Positions 1 through 10,836 of a stretch of DNA of 64,000 nucleotides are shown here, one piece after another. The stretch is from Siderastrea siderea (taxonomy: Eukaryota > Cnidaria > Anthozoa > Scleractinia > Rhizangiidae): assembly GCA_964030785.1 (NCBI GenBank), contig OZ034971.1, forward strand, positions 33,739,804 to 33,803,803, written 5' to 3'. Position 1 is the first letter of the stretch. Each line of letters begins with the position of its first letter. A model generated the notes under the pieces. The model was not told the origin of the DNA and did not search any database. It was given only the letters and a program-made list of their open reading frames with translations. The translations under genes were made by a program, and so were the position numbers.

Positions 1-839
1 TTCTCTTTTCACTCTCTTTTCTCACGAATCTTCACGTATAAACCTCGTTTTTTCATTACTCGCATCTCTTGTTGGGCTGACAATTGAAAACAACTCCTTC
101 TTTACCGCTCACTCTTAAGTTTGAACCTATGATCTGCCCTATATTTTCATAAGGCATAGCCGAAATACGTCATGAATTTTGTTTAGATGTCCTTGGTAAG
201 TAACAATAGGATTTTGTTACGAAACAACAGACTTTATAAGAGTCGATGGAGCATAGATTCCAGGCGATTCTACGTATCTACGACTTAATAAATTTAAAGA
301 ATCTGCAACTGCTCGAAAAAAAACTATATCGTCAGCCCAGGCCTTCGAGTCCAGCTAAACACAGCTTTGATAACCCATTCATTATTTTTCAAAGAAAAAA
401 AACCGCAATCAAAAATTAAATATAATTATTATATGGCTAGAGCTCGTAAACATATAACGCGCGTTGTGATTGGCCAATACTCGGGGCTAGATTTTTCCTG
501 TAATGCCCACGGGCATTATGAGCGATGTTAATGCCCGGCTTAATTGTGCAATATAATTTTTTGTGTGAAATAAAACTGCTGGGTCTTGAGTGTTTTCCGG
601 TAAACTGGTTCATTCATCCCAGTCCGTACGGCTCACTTTTTAGGTAGTATTCACAGCCACAGCCATATAATAAACTTCTTATTAACTCTCACTAGCTCGG
701 GACCGTACTGGGTGAATAACGCCCTCAATCTTTCTTGTACGGACCTCGCTTCGCTCGGTCCGTGCCAGAAAGACGACCAGCGACCAGCTCCAGTTACGAC
801 CAGCATTGTGAAACCCTGTTTGACTTGTCACTTAAACTC
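1..839. repeat. Repeat-rich leader with inverted repeats
   Basis: No supported coding sequence. TAATGCCC-AC-GGGCATTA near 500-517 is a short perfect palindrome, with a further ATGCCCGG nearby. CATCCCAGTCCGTACGG (near 616) faces CCGTACTGGGTG (near 703) about 90 bp away. ACGGACCTCGCTTCGCTCGG sits inside a palindromic stretch near 739-765. These look like pieces of a dispersed inverted-repeat element. Confidence 0.45.
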
Positions 840-1259
840 TGCAATCAAAAGCTCTCGTAAGCGACCGCTCCCGTAAGCGACCGCGACCACTTTTGCGAAT
901 TACCAACGGGCTATTTCCTTTGTTTTTATGTTCTCGTAAGCGACCACTTGGTCAACACTTTAATAAAAGCACTCGGTTCTTGTTCAAATTTAGAGTAATA
1001 CATAACACATGTTCTAAAGGTTCTTTGACTTGTACCCACGTGGACCTCTTCTGTGATAGGCAATAAAAAACTATTCAATACTATTACTACAAAACTATTA
1101 GTAACCATTAACATACGCTGAAAGCTCTTGTAAGCGACCACTCTCTATTGTTTCATCATGTGGTCGCTTACGAGAGCCCACTCTCGTGAGCGACCAGCTC
1201 TAGTTGCGACCACTTTTCTGAATTCCCGAGGTGGTCACTTACGAGAGCTTCGACTGTAT
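840..1259. mobile_element. Non-autonomous DNA element (MITE) made of repeated CTCGTAAGCGACC units
   Basis: The motif CTCGTAAGCGACC or its complement occurs at least six times between 853 and 1250, on both strands. The right end reads GAGAGCTTCGACTGTA, whose complement TACAGTCGAAGCTCTC looks like a Tc1/mariner-pogo terminal repeat next to a TA target. The left end is less clear. No transposase is present. Superfamily is inferred from the terminal bases only. Confidence 0.55.
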
Positions 1260-2530
1260 TAGAATGCCTTTTCTCTGACCTCCTCTTAATAGTACAAAAT
1301 TATTCCGTTTGTGTTTCCGGAATTCTTCCTTCAGTCACATCAGCAAAATCAAACATTGCGCCATACAAGATTATTGTGTAATCAAAACCGGAAAAGGACT
1401 GTTTTCATCGACTGTGTATGCTTCACAATTAATCAACGCAAGTATGATCACAATGTGTTCCTGGCAAAAACCTATTCTTAGAACAGATCGCTGCTCGCTG
1501 TGATCTAGCGCTATTTTTCTTAAATTTTACTGCAACATATTGAGTGTTACTGAGCGTGAAATACACCCAGGAAATCAGAAAACATCTCATAAAAAGGGAA
1601 AAAATAATAACATTTACAAAATATAATAATCATGATATCGATGTGTGGAATTAAAGTAAAATATTGGTTATCCGCGGCAACGATGTATTAAATTTTACAC
1701 TTCCCACCAGCAAGCACCAAGCTTTTTCAGTTGCTTTGGGTAAAGGCAAATGAGACTAAACTTAATTCAAGCCAAACTATTTTATTGCCACCATAATTAA
1801 AGAAAGACGATGAAATATTTACAGATTCGGTTGAGAAGGAACTTTTCGGAAACGCTTGTACAGACCTCCAGGTATTTTCAAAACATTATTGCCATTTATA
1901 GTATTGAACACTATTCTTATTAATGGGTAAATCTGTGCCAGTCACTATGAATGTGACAACGTGACTGTACTCCGGTCATAGATACGTTGCCTCGGTCAAA
2001 ATCTAAGATGCATCCAAGACCATACAACAAGAAATGTCCAATGTTTTCATACCGGTCGCCTGAAAGTTACAAGGTGCACTCTCGTTCGAAATGCTATATT
2101 TGTTTGCTATTTGTTGTTTGTCTTTTTTGCGTTAGTTCTTTGTCTTTTGTTTGTGTTTTTGCTTTTTTTTTATCTCTGTAATTATCTTTGCCAGTGTTTA
2201 TGATTTACATTATTTATGAGTTCCACTGTTAGTTTTACCCAGCTATACATACAGAATAATTAAATAACTCACGTTTGCAGATGTCTGGAAGATATAATAT
2301 GTAATCAATTCATTTCAAAAAGCTGATTTGAAGTGCCCTGGCTCGTCCTATCCAGATGCGGGAACAGCGGGGCACTTGAAACAGAAAAAAATCCATCAAT
2401 CATGTTTATCTTCAAGAACTGTCCAATCTTCTATGAGGCAATCAATAACGTGAAGAGGAAAAGAAATTAAGCTTTCCTCTTGAAACATTTTTTTCAAATG
2501 ATTTCATGTCTCTATATCTTTTCCTTCCAG
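1260..2530. other. Upstream flank of the receptor gene, no gene recognised
   Basis: AT-rich sequence with scattered short ORFs that have no coding character. A hydrophobic stretch encoded near 2090-2180 (poly-T derived) resembles a signal peptide only by composition. The missing first exon of the receptor could be here, but no candidate has both a start and a phase-2 donor that I trust. Confidence 0.4.
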
Positions 2531-3179
2531 CGCCCGGAACAAAACAGTTTCAGAGATTCTTGATGGACTTTTGATGAAAGAACACTACGATGCAAGATTG
2601 AGACCCAATTATGATGGTTAGTTCTTGAGGAAGGAACTTTACTCTATAAAATGCCTAAATTGATGCTCAAACGAAAGCTGTGTCACGGTAACTGTTTTAG
2701 ACTGCGAGTAGTATCTTTCTTCAGCCACCCTCTCAACTAATCAGAAGAAAAACCAAAACCAATCATGACTTGCGTGCTTGCACGTGTTTTCTCGCTCTTG
2801 ACACTTTTACGTGTGTCTACTTCAAGTTCTGATTGGTGCATTGTGCCGATTACGTTCGCCGTGATTGGCCAGAGTGATTACTATTTCTCTAAGTGAACTA
2901 AGTGATTGATTCATAGACTGATTGATTGGCTGTTTGATTGATTGTTTGATGATTGATAATTAATTGATGATTGATCGTTTAATGTGAACTTGTACTGATT
3001 GATTGAATGACTAACTCACTGACTAGACTTACAGACTCTCTGCATGTTTGACTGACTCTCACACTGTCGACTTACTGACTGAATGAATGAAAGAACGAAT
3101 GACTGATAACTGACAACTTAATTGAAAAATTGAGTGATTGATTAGTTAATTGACCACCTGATTGGTCAATTGGATTGAC

Positions 3180-3230
<51 letters not shown>

Positions 3231-6200
3231 CTGTTTGACAGGTGGACCAGTGGAAGTAACAGTCGGCTTCTGGGTTCTTTCCATAGACACTATAAATGTA
3301 GTGGATATGGTAGGTTGTAATAGTGCCAAAACAGTTTCGTAAACTATAATGCATGGTTTCCAAATCAATCTTTTGTTGACTGATGAGAGGTGCACCCATA
3401 CAGGGTGGAAAGGAATTTTAGGACTTTGCAATGAACCATTTAACTGAGGACGAGAAATTGTATTGGTTTTTGTTGTTGTTGTCTTGGTTAAGATTGAGAG
3501 GTCTATTGCTGTAAGGATATCTTTGGGAGGAGCGTTAAATGTTTTCCGTTTAAGCTATTTTAATGAATACTCAGTGTTGCCGTAGCAGCCATGGTTAGAC
3601 AGCAACAAGACCAAGGTCTTTAGCTTTTAGTTAATAAAAATATTTTTTACGTTAATCTAATTTTCAAGTTTTCCTCCTCAACTTTTAAGTTCTAGTTCAA
3701 TTTGAAGGGATTACATAAATATAATTGTCGCTTTCTCGAAAACAATGAAGCCCAAGTTGGGAGACAATTTATCTTAGGTGATCATTTCTCTCATTTTTAT
3801 AACCTGTATCATTGAGCATGCAGTGGTATTGTAAGGGGAAGTTAGGTACTGATCACCTTTGAGGTTTAGAGGGTTGACTGTTTTCTACGTCTTCAAAAAG
3901 GACTTTTCTCTGGACATCTTCTTTCGTCAAGAGTGGAGAGACGAACGCCTTGATCACGGGCTCAAAAAGACCATGTTCCTTAGCAATACAGTAATGGATC
4001 GCATCTGGATGCCGGACTCGTACTTTGTGAACGCTAAACATGGAACGTTTCATAAGGTCACCACCGATAACATGATGATAATGATCATGCCTGGAGGACT
4101 GGTCAAATACAACGCTAGGTAATCCAATTCAAAATAATACTCACCCTATCCCAGAAGCGCCTTGGCTCACCACCAGGAGAAATCCAAATCTCCTCTAAAC
4201 AAATTATTGATATTGAAACAACCTGCACCGAAAATTCGGCGTGGAGACAGGATCATCTATTAAAGAAACATTAAAGAAAACTACTTAAAATGCTATATTC
4301 CTTTTCGCCCAGATCGATTTAGCACTTTTAAAGGGATATTAGTGTGAGCGAACACAGTTTGGCCTATTAGGATGGTTTTGCTGAAAATTTAAGTCGAATA
4401 AAATTTTTGGAAACAAAACGAAGCGCATCCTACGAATTTCCAAACTGCTGCTTGCTTTCCGAAAAAGCCATGTGGCCTTCGTTAGCTCTTTTAGCGACGT
4501 AATTTTTTCTCCGAGAACCAACAAAATTTATTTTTCATTTCAAGAAAGTTTGAGGTGACATTTGGCGAAATTAAGGAATCTCCAGTTTATCTTAAGCTTC
4601 CCGAATGGTTTTCCAGTATGCAGTTGCCAGGCGTTTTCTTGATAACTAAATAGGCATTTGCTCGTTACTTGCAAACAATGCGAAAGAACCTTTGGTCGAA
4701 GGCGCAGATATATGGAACGCTGAAACCAGGGCAAGTATGTCTTGCATCGTGTTTACCAGTACAAATCAATCCAAAAATCGAGAACTGAGCGGGTTGGCTA
4801 TGGAGAGAACTTTAATCAGCGCATTTTTAGTCTTGATATTAGTAAAACTGAAGCGTCTCTGGGAAATGAGTTCAGTTTTTCAGGCAAATCGTTCGGTTAA
4901 TAGGAAAGCAAGCTAAATTGTCATCACCTCTTTATTTTTTATTTTATTCTATGATGCCTTCATATTCTTATTTTGAGTTCTTAATTTTAGAATCACAATC
5001 AAGGCAGCTTGTCCAATGGACCTCAGAAAGTTTCCCATGGATACCCAACGTTGCCCTTTGTCAATTGAAAGTTGTGAGTAATGTCCTTTATTTTCAGAGG
5101 TTGCAGTTCCATGGAAAGTTTTATCCATGTTTAATAGTCTCTCAAAACGCATTTCATCCCATAAGGCCGAGATATACCGGAAAAATGTCGCGCAACAAAT
5201 GTTTCTTTGCAAGTTGTAGCCTGTTGGTACCACATGATCACCTCTGCGTTTAAATCAATTTATCCCAAAGTACTCGCACTCAAATATGTAGAGCTTGGCG
5301 CCATACTTAGTGCCCACAATGATTACAATTGTAGTCGTGGCTGGTGACAGATCTGACAATTGTAATGGTGAGGGCAATGGAGTGATAATAATGATGACGA
5401 TGGTAGTGGTGGTGACGATAGTGTTGGTGTCGGTGTGATGGTGATGGTGTCCTTGATTATGACGTTGATGGTGCGGATGATAACGATCGTAACGGTTTCG
5501 ACTGTGTTGATGATGATGATTAAAAAATATTCTATAGTGATGATGAGGAGGATACAGTTTGTTAGTGACACAGACGATGGAAATCAGATCAAAACAGATC
5601 AACTAAATTCGATGTGGTAACATCTGAAATTAGGACACAAACAAATGCGTGGCCTTCTGCCTATAATTATCTTAATATAAATAGCCATAATACCTAGACT
5701 CTGATCTGTATAATATTCTCATAATAGACGGATACAGCGAGGACCACATCACTTTCAGGTGGGAGAAAGATCTTACAGATGGAATGTCTTTCGTACCCGC
5801 TAACACCAAAATGCTGCCTCAATACAGTTTGGTGAAGCTTAGCCTTACGAAGACCTTTAACGCGTATGTAATAGGTGAGTACCGAAAAATCAAGAAAATG
5901 ATAAGTGCTACACTGAAAAGTCCCCTGAAAAAAAATTTCAGTGGCTCAGGTGGAACGACCTTCGGGTAACTAGTCCACTGCTCTACCATCTGAGCTACCG
6001 AGCCACAGATGGGAACGGCGCATGGATGAATCCCTATGATCTTACATGCGCACAGGAGACTACTTAGACAAACATGCGAAGCATGTAATACATGCAAGGA
6101 ACATATAACAGAAGATTTCAGTGTTTCGATTCTAGATAAGAATCATCCTCAAGCAATATGTATTACATGCTTCGAATGTCTGTCTCAGAAATCTCCTGTG

Positions 6201-8818
6201 AGCATGTAAGATCATAGGGATTCATCCAAGCACCTTTCCCATCTGTGGCTTGGAAGCTCAGATGGTGGAGCAGTGGACCAGTTACCCGAAGGTCGTGGGT
6301 TCGTGGGTTGAAAATTTTCTCTTTCAGTGGACTTTTCAGTTTAGCACTTGTCATTTACTTGATATTGCTTGAGGATGATTCTAATCTAGTACCAGAAAAC
6401 GTAAGGTAAATTAAAGAAGGTGTTCAAACTGGACGAGCGAAGTGGCTCATTGGAGTCGGCACCTGGAGAAAAGCTTCATGTTCACCTCGACTACACGTTC
6501 GCCACCGTACCCTACACAAAAAGACAAAAACAGTGGCGAAAACTAAATTAAACAACCACACTCTCTCCCAATCATTATTAGGGGTTCCAATCATTATTAG
6601 GGCATCCACCATCATGAAGGAAAATGAAGTTCTCGCTGTAGAGAAGTTCAAAAAGTTTGCTGACAATGTCTCGCGTGCTTAGTACTCGCTGATTAAGTAA
6701 TAAATTTGCAAGTCTACCCTAATAAAAATTAAGATATAAGAATCATTCCTTTGAAAAGAATGCTCCCAAGCTTTAAAAGTAATTTTGCATTTCTGGTCAT
6801 GCGTTTGCTTGCTTGGTAAGCGTACTTTTTTGGTTTTCTGTTTTCTTTTGCAGGAAACTGGTCTGGCATTCAGGCGATGTTCACATTTCAACGAATGTCT
6901 AGCTACTTCTTAATTCACGTGTACGGACCATGTGCGCTAATCGTAATCATCTCTTGGGTTAGCTTTCTGTTGCCTCGTAGTTCTCCTCCTGCTCGTGTCA
7001 CACTGGGAGTAACCTCTGTCCTCACTGTAGTTACCATTCTAAATATGCTCAACAATTCCATGCCAAAGGTAAAATGACGCTTATTTTTTAAAATTTAATT
7101 TCTTACTTGCAATTCCGGATTTTATAGCAGTGAATAGAAAATATACAATTTGTACTAATAATAAAACTCTTCACAGACCAAATTGATTATTATACAGCAT
7201 TGTTTTCTCTTAATCTTTTCTTTTCACGCCATTGTCCGTTGCAAACGGCTGAGGGGAGCGAAAGAGGCGAAGACGTGTCTAACGCGCTCTTGTATCTATA
7301 TCCTTTTTAGTATGTAATGTACAAGACATCTAATGTTTATTGTGATGCTTATTGCGCCACGATACTTCCCTCGAGTGCTCTCGAGGGAAGTATCTTTTGA
7401 ATTTTATGCTCAGTTTCTTTAGGAGTTCTGTTTCCGACGTATCCCTTTCCTGAGCAGGCCTTTATATGAATGTCTTCTGGTTGACTTGAAGAGACAGTTT
7501 TGTCAACTTTTACTCTAGGGCAGAGGGCTTATAGGCAAAAGACAAATGTTTTACCTGGTGGTGGGCAGGAAGGGGAAGTTGACGGGAGGGAAATTGAGAA
7601 AACTTAGAAAAAAACGGAGGGACTTTGCTTACTACGTAGGCTAGGGACAAGTACATTACTTCTAACAGGGTTTCCTTCATGTCACAATTACTTTTGCAGG
7701 TCAATTATGTCAAGACGATCGATCAGTATCTCATTGGCTGCTTCCTGTTTGTGTTTGCCACATTAGCGGAGTACTCCCTTGTATTGTTTTTAGCCGCCAG
7801 AATGAAAAGATACCAACAAACAAAAGAATATAAGAATGAGAAATACAAAAAGATGCAGTTAGATCTCAGCGGCGCCAGACTTTTTAGCAATGGACGCAGC
7901 GAGGTTGTCAACAGGGTTTGTTTTTATTTCTTCATTCTTACTTTCAAAGCTGTTTAATTGTATTCCTCTATGAGATAGCCAACCATTTTGATTTTCAAAA
8001 TATGAAATGGCAAATACTTTACTTGCGTAGCTATCTCAGTGTTAAACACATAACATACGCATACTCCAGATGAGAGAATTATGGAATGACTTAGCTCGTT
8101 ACGAAGATCTCAGTCGTCTCACTGGTTATATAGCATCTGACCGCTGTACGGAGGGCCATAGTTTCGACTTTCGTTGTGCCAGGAACCCTTGAGATTTTGA
8201 TTTTTAGTCACATGCTCTAACAAAATGAATGCATGTGGACAGGAACTTATCGATGAACGCAAGTGATTCTCATGAAGGATCCATAGTTTCTAGAGTCCCG
8301 GGACGAGTTGCATGAAACTTAACGTCCTGCGAAGCTTCTAACGTCAGGCTTTTCAGTCCAGTGAAAGTCACTATTTTAGCGTCTGACGTTAGCAGTTAGC
8401 CCGGCGTTAGGTTTTATGCAACTCGGTCCAGAAGTTGTGATTCAAGTTTAGCAGATGCATACTGTCATAGTTTTCCTAATACAATGCACGAAAACAAATT
8501 ACATTTATTTTCAGTTTTACGTTTCCTTTGACTTTCCTTCCACAGAAAAAAGACAAACCAGAGAAAATCTGCAGCACGCATTTGGAAATGATGGAATTCT
8601 CCAGACTACACGAAGAGCTCAAAGACACCTCTAAAGATAACACTCGTAGCAAGTGGCTAAGTATGAGGGAGTGGAGAAAACGACTCTACACAGAGGGAGC
8701 TATTCTTGCCATTGACGAATACTCTCTTATCTTATTCCCTCTGAGCTTTGCTATATTCAACGGTATTTACTGGGTGGCTGTTGTAAACGAGCCGGAATCA
8801 GCCCTCGTCGATTCATAA
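2531..8818 (+). CDS. Cys-loop ligand-gated chloride channel subunit (glycine/GABA-A receptor-like), 5' incomplete
   Basis: Subunit of a pentameric plasma-membrane anion channel gated by a small neurotransmitter. Phase-consistent exons are 2531-2616, 3242-3309, 3901-4118, 4991-5073, 5728-5874, 6854-7068, 7700-7915 and 8546-8818, giving about 434 residues. The 68-nt and 83-nt exons match typical GABA-A/glycine receptor exon sizes. Visible motifs: N-terminal ILDGLL...YDARLRP, the exon-3 strand FSLDIFFRQEWRDERL, and a Cys-loop with exactly 13 residues between cysteines (CPMDLRKFPMDTQRC). M1 starts near YFLIHVYGPC. M2 is preceded by PAR (PARVTLGVTSVL), the signature of anion-selective members, with Leu at 9'. 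M3 lies in exon 7 and M4 is SLILFPLSFAIFNGIYW near the C terminus. The first exon starts in mid-codon, so a signal-peptide exon is missing: either upstream within 1-2530 or outside the window. Ligand identity cannot be read from the sequence. Confidence 0.9.
3172..3232. repeat. (GATT)n tetranucleotide microsatellite
   Basis: About a dozen TTGA/GATT units run up to the 3' splice site of the receptor's exon at 3242. Degenerate relatives of the unit begin near 2900, so the intron 3' half is built from it. Confidence 0.85.
5360..5520. repeat. Degenerate (GATGGTG/ATG)n simple repeat
   Basis: Purine-rich GAT/GGT triplet-like repeats on the + strand in the receptor intron after the Cys-loop exon. 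They produce His- and Ile-rich open frames on the other strand that are not genes. Confidence 0.8.
5896..6357. mobile_element. Inverted pair of tRNA-derived SINE-like units
   Basis: Left unit about 5896-6097 (minus) and right unit about 6163-6357 (plus) are inverted copies, both ending in ACTTTTCAGT-TAGCACTT. Each contains a tRNA-like head: GTAGCTCAGATGGTAGAGCAG (read on the minus strand near 5976-5996) and GAAGCTCAGATGGTGGAGCA (6252-6271), which are A-box-like. The sequence between them carries a short repeat shared with the right flank (AGAATCATCCTCAAGCAATA at 6138 and its complement near 6365). It lies in a receptor intron. Confidence 0.65.
7361..7394. repeat. Perfect 15-bp hairpin
   Basis: GATACTTCCCTCGAG (7361-7375) and its exact complement (7380-7394) are separated by TGCT. 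It lies in the intron between the M2 and M3 exons of the receptor gene. No run of T follows it, and no function is known. Confidence 0.85.
8299..8430. mobile_element. Short inverted-repeat element (MITE-like)
   Basis: GACGAGTTGCATGAAACTTA near 8302 is mirrored by TAGGTTTTATGCAACTCGGTC near 8408-8428. An inner pair, TCTAACGTCAGGC and GTCTGACGTTAG, makes a nested hairpin of about 130 bp. It lies in the last intron of the receptor gene. Confidence 0.65.
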
Positions 8819-9420
8819 AAGTGATTTGTAATGGAGGATGATGTCGATTGCATGGATACATAACGTGGCCTTACATTTCCCTACTGTTATCTAAGGGGAC
8901 AAGATCTAAGAGATCATTTCACAAAGATCAAGGAACTTCTTGATTAATTGCTAGTGTGAACTCGAAAATGTTCTTCTCCAGTAAATGAAACTATGAACCT
9001 TTCTTTCTCTTACAAACTCAAAAACATGCATGAAAGATGAATACCCCGTTTTCATGAGCAGGAATTTACTGCTAATCGTTAAACATAAAATCTTTGCTTG
9101 ATCCAAAACTCCACTGGCGTTTACCCTTTTGCCCTGAAAAATTTTCCTGCAGAGACCTTGAGGGGAGGCGGTATTTTTGTGGCTATGTTTGTCCACTTGG
9201 TACGCCCGTCAAACGGTGAACCATCTTGGCCGCCGTCTTGAATCTGGTAGGAGAATTATCGCTAATATATAGATTTAGCCAAGCCTAAAAGCGGAGCCCC
9301 CCTTTTTGTTTTGTTTGTTTGTTTTTTTGCTAGCAGTTATTAATTTGTGAAAATACTCTCATTCAAGTCGTTAAATTAAAAAAAAAAAAAGAAAAGAAAA
9401 AACAAAAGAAAAAAAATCGT
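8819..9420. other. 3' flank of the receptor gene
   Basis: Follows the stop codon and should include the 3' UTR. I see no clear AATAAA signal close by. T-rich and A-rich tracts lie near 9300-9415. Confidence 0.4.
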
Positions 9421-9490
9421 ACCCTCGCTGAGAGTCGAACCGGGGCCGTCAGCGTATAAAGTCGGAAATTAGTCCACTTGGCTATCAACG
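9421..9490 (-). tRNA. tRNA-like sequence (pseudogene or SINE head)
   Basis: Read on the minus strand there is an A-box-like TAGCCAAGTGG (9475-9485) and a B-box-like GGTTCGACTCT (9431-9441) at tRNA spacing, plus a possible acceptor pairing of CGTTGA with TCAGCG. The anticodon and T stems pair poorly, so a working tRNA is unlikely. Confidence 0.4.
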
Positions 9491-9849
9491 ATTGTTATAA
9501 TTTTTCAAGTTAATTTTAATAATTATTTCTTTCTTCGTGACAAGCTGCCTATCAGCATGAAAATGCTGGTGTTTTTCCTTGCAAAATGTGTTCGGAACGC
9601 CGTAAAAACCATGGTTGTGGACAGAAAAAACCAAAAAGCACCAGCTCTGCTATATTTGGCGTCGAAACTGCTTGCGAAAAGCTGCGAACTCAAGCAGTGT
9701 GCCGAGCGAGTTCGAACAGAACCGACAAAGCAAATTTGAACTTTTCGCCTGAACTTTATCGCCTAATTTTTTTCGCCTAAATTAAACTTTTCCCCTCTCA
9801 CCAAAAAGACAACTGAGTATTCTTTTGAACTTTTTTTTGCCATGAACAA

Positions 9850-10120
9850 ATTTGTTTTTGACTTTTGTTATCTTTGCTTGTTTTGCTACAACGCGGGTCA
9901 ACATGCGATTTCGCCCCAAAAACACACGGGATTCAACACAGGGTTATATCCAGTGTAACCCTGGGAGAACCCTGTCGTGCGGACGGACGGACGTACGTAC
10001 GTACGGACGGTCACGTGACTATTACGTCACTACCAAAATTTCTTGGCTTGATAGGTTACCAAATTTCCTTAGCAATGGAGCTCCGCTGACGCGCTAGCAC
10101 GCTGGCTCCGCTATAAAATG
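9850..10120. repeat. Dispersed repeat with GGAC/GTAC microsatellite core
   Basis: The core at about 9982-10008 alternates GGAC and GTAC units. It is flanked by CAGGGTTATATCCAGTGTAACCCTGG, which is partly self-complementary. The overlapping open frames shift with the repeat and are not credible genes. Confidence 0.55.
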
Positions 10121-10836
10121 GTTCCTATTTTTCCCTTTTGGAATGTCGATCATTTATGAAATTAATACTAAGTCTACTAGTGCGGGAGTACTTAACAGTA
10201 AAATATCGGTACTGAGTCTAAATTAATTATTTCAACCAATTTGCAGATTGTAACAGGGGCATTATTTAACCCTATTCTGCCTGGAGGGGGGGGGGGGGGG
10301 CACATTGTGCCCGCCCTGACTTTAACGAATTATAACTTTTAAACGGTTAGACGAATAATCACCAAATCCCGTGACTTTTCCTAAAATTTATCAGAGAAAA
10401 TTTTCCTGCGTCAATGACGTGTCTTTGACGATTGACGTTTCCATAGCAAACGTCATTTTTAAGAAGATTTGTTCAGGAAGCCGAACAGAAATCTCAGCTT
10501 GGCTAACCGGGCTAAAATTTCAGCCCGGGCTGCAATTCATCATGTAATGGGCCCGTTCAGCAATTGTTACCAATATTATTGCCACTATCTAGATGAAACA
10601 CTTAGCGGCAAAATTTTGTTAACCCCGCCGCACTTGCCATGGTTTGCAAATTCCATACAAGGCAAAATGGAGAGTTATCTGCTGATAAGCTTTCTTTGTC
10701 GACCAATAAGAAAGCAAAAACTTTAATAATCGAGATTGAGAAGATAATAACACACGTTATTAATGTCAACCAAAGTTAGGATGGCAAATTTGAGAGCAGA
10801 CATAAACTTGACGTCAAACGCCTTTTTTTTGAAGAC
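10121..10836. other. Intergenic, no gene recognised
   Basis: AT-rich sequence with a poly-G tract near 10287-10298 and no coding pattern. Confidence 0.5.

Noticed and set aside
5255..5602. His-, Thr- and Ile-rich frames opposite the GAT/GGT repeat
   Set aside because: Open only because a simple repeat lacks stop codons.
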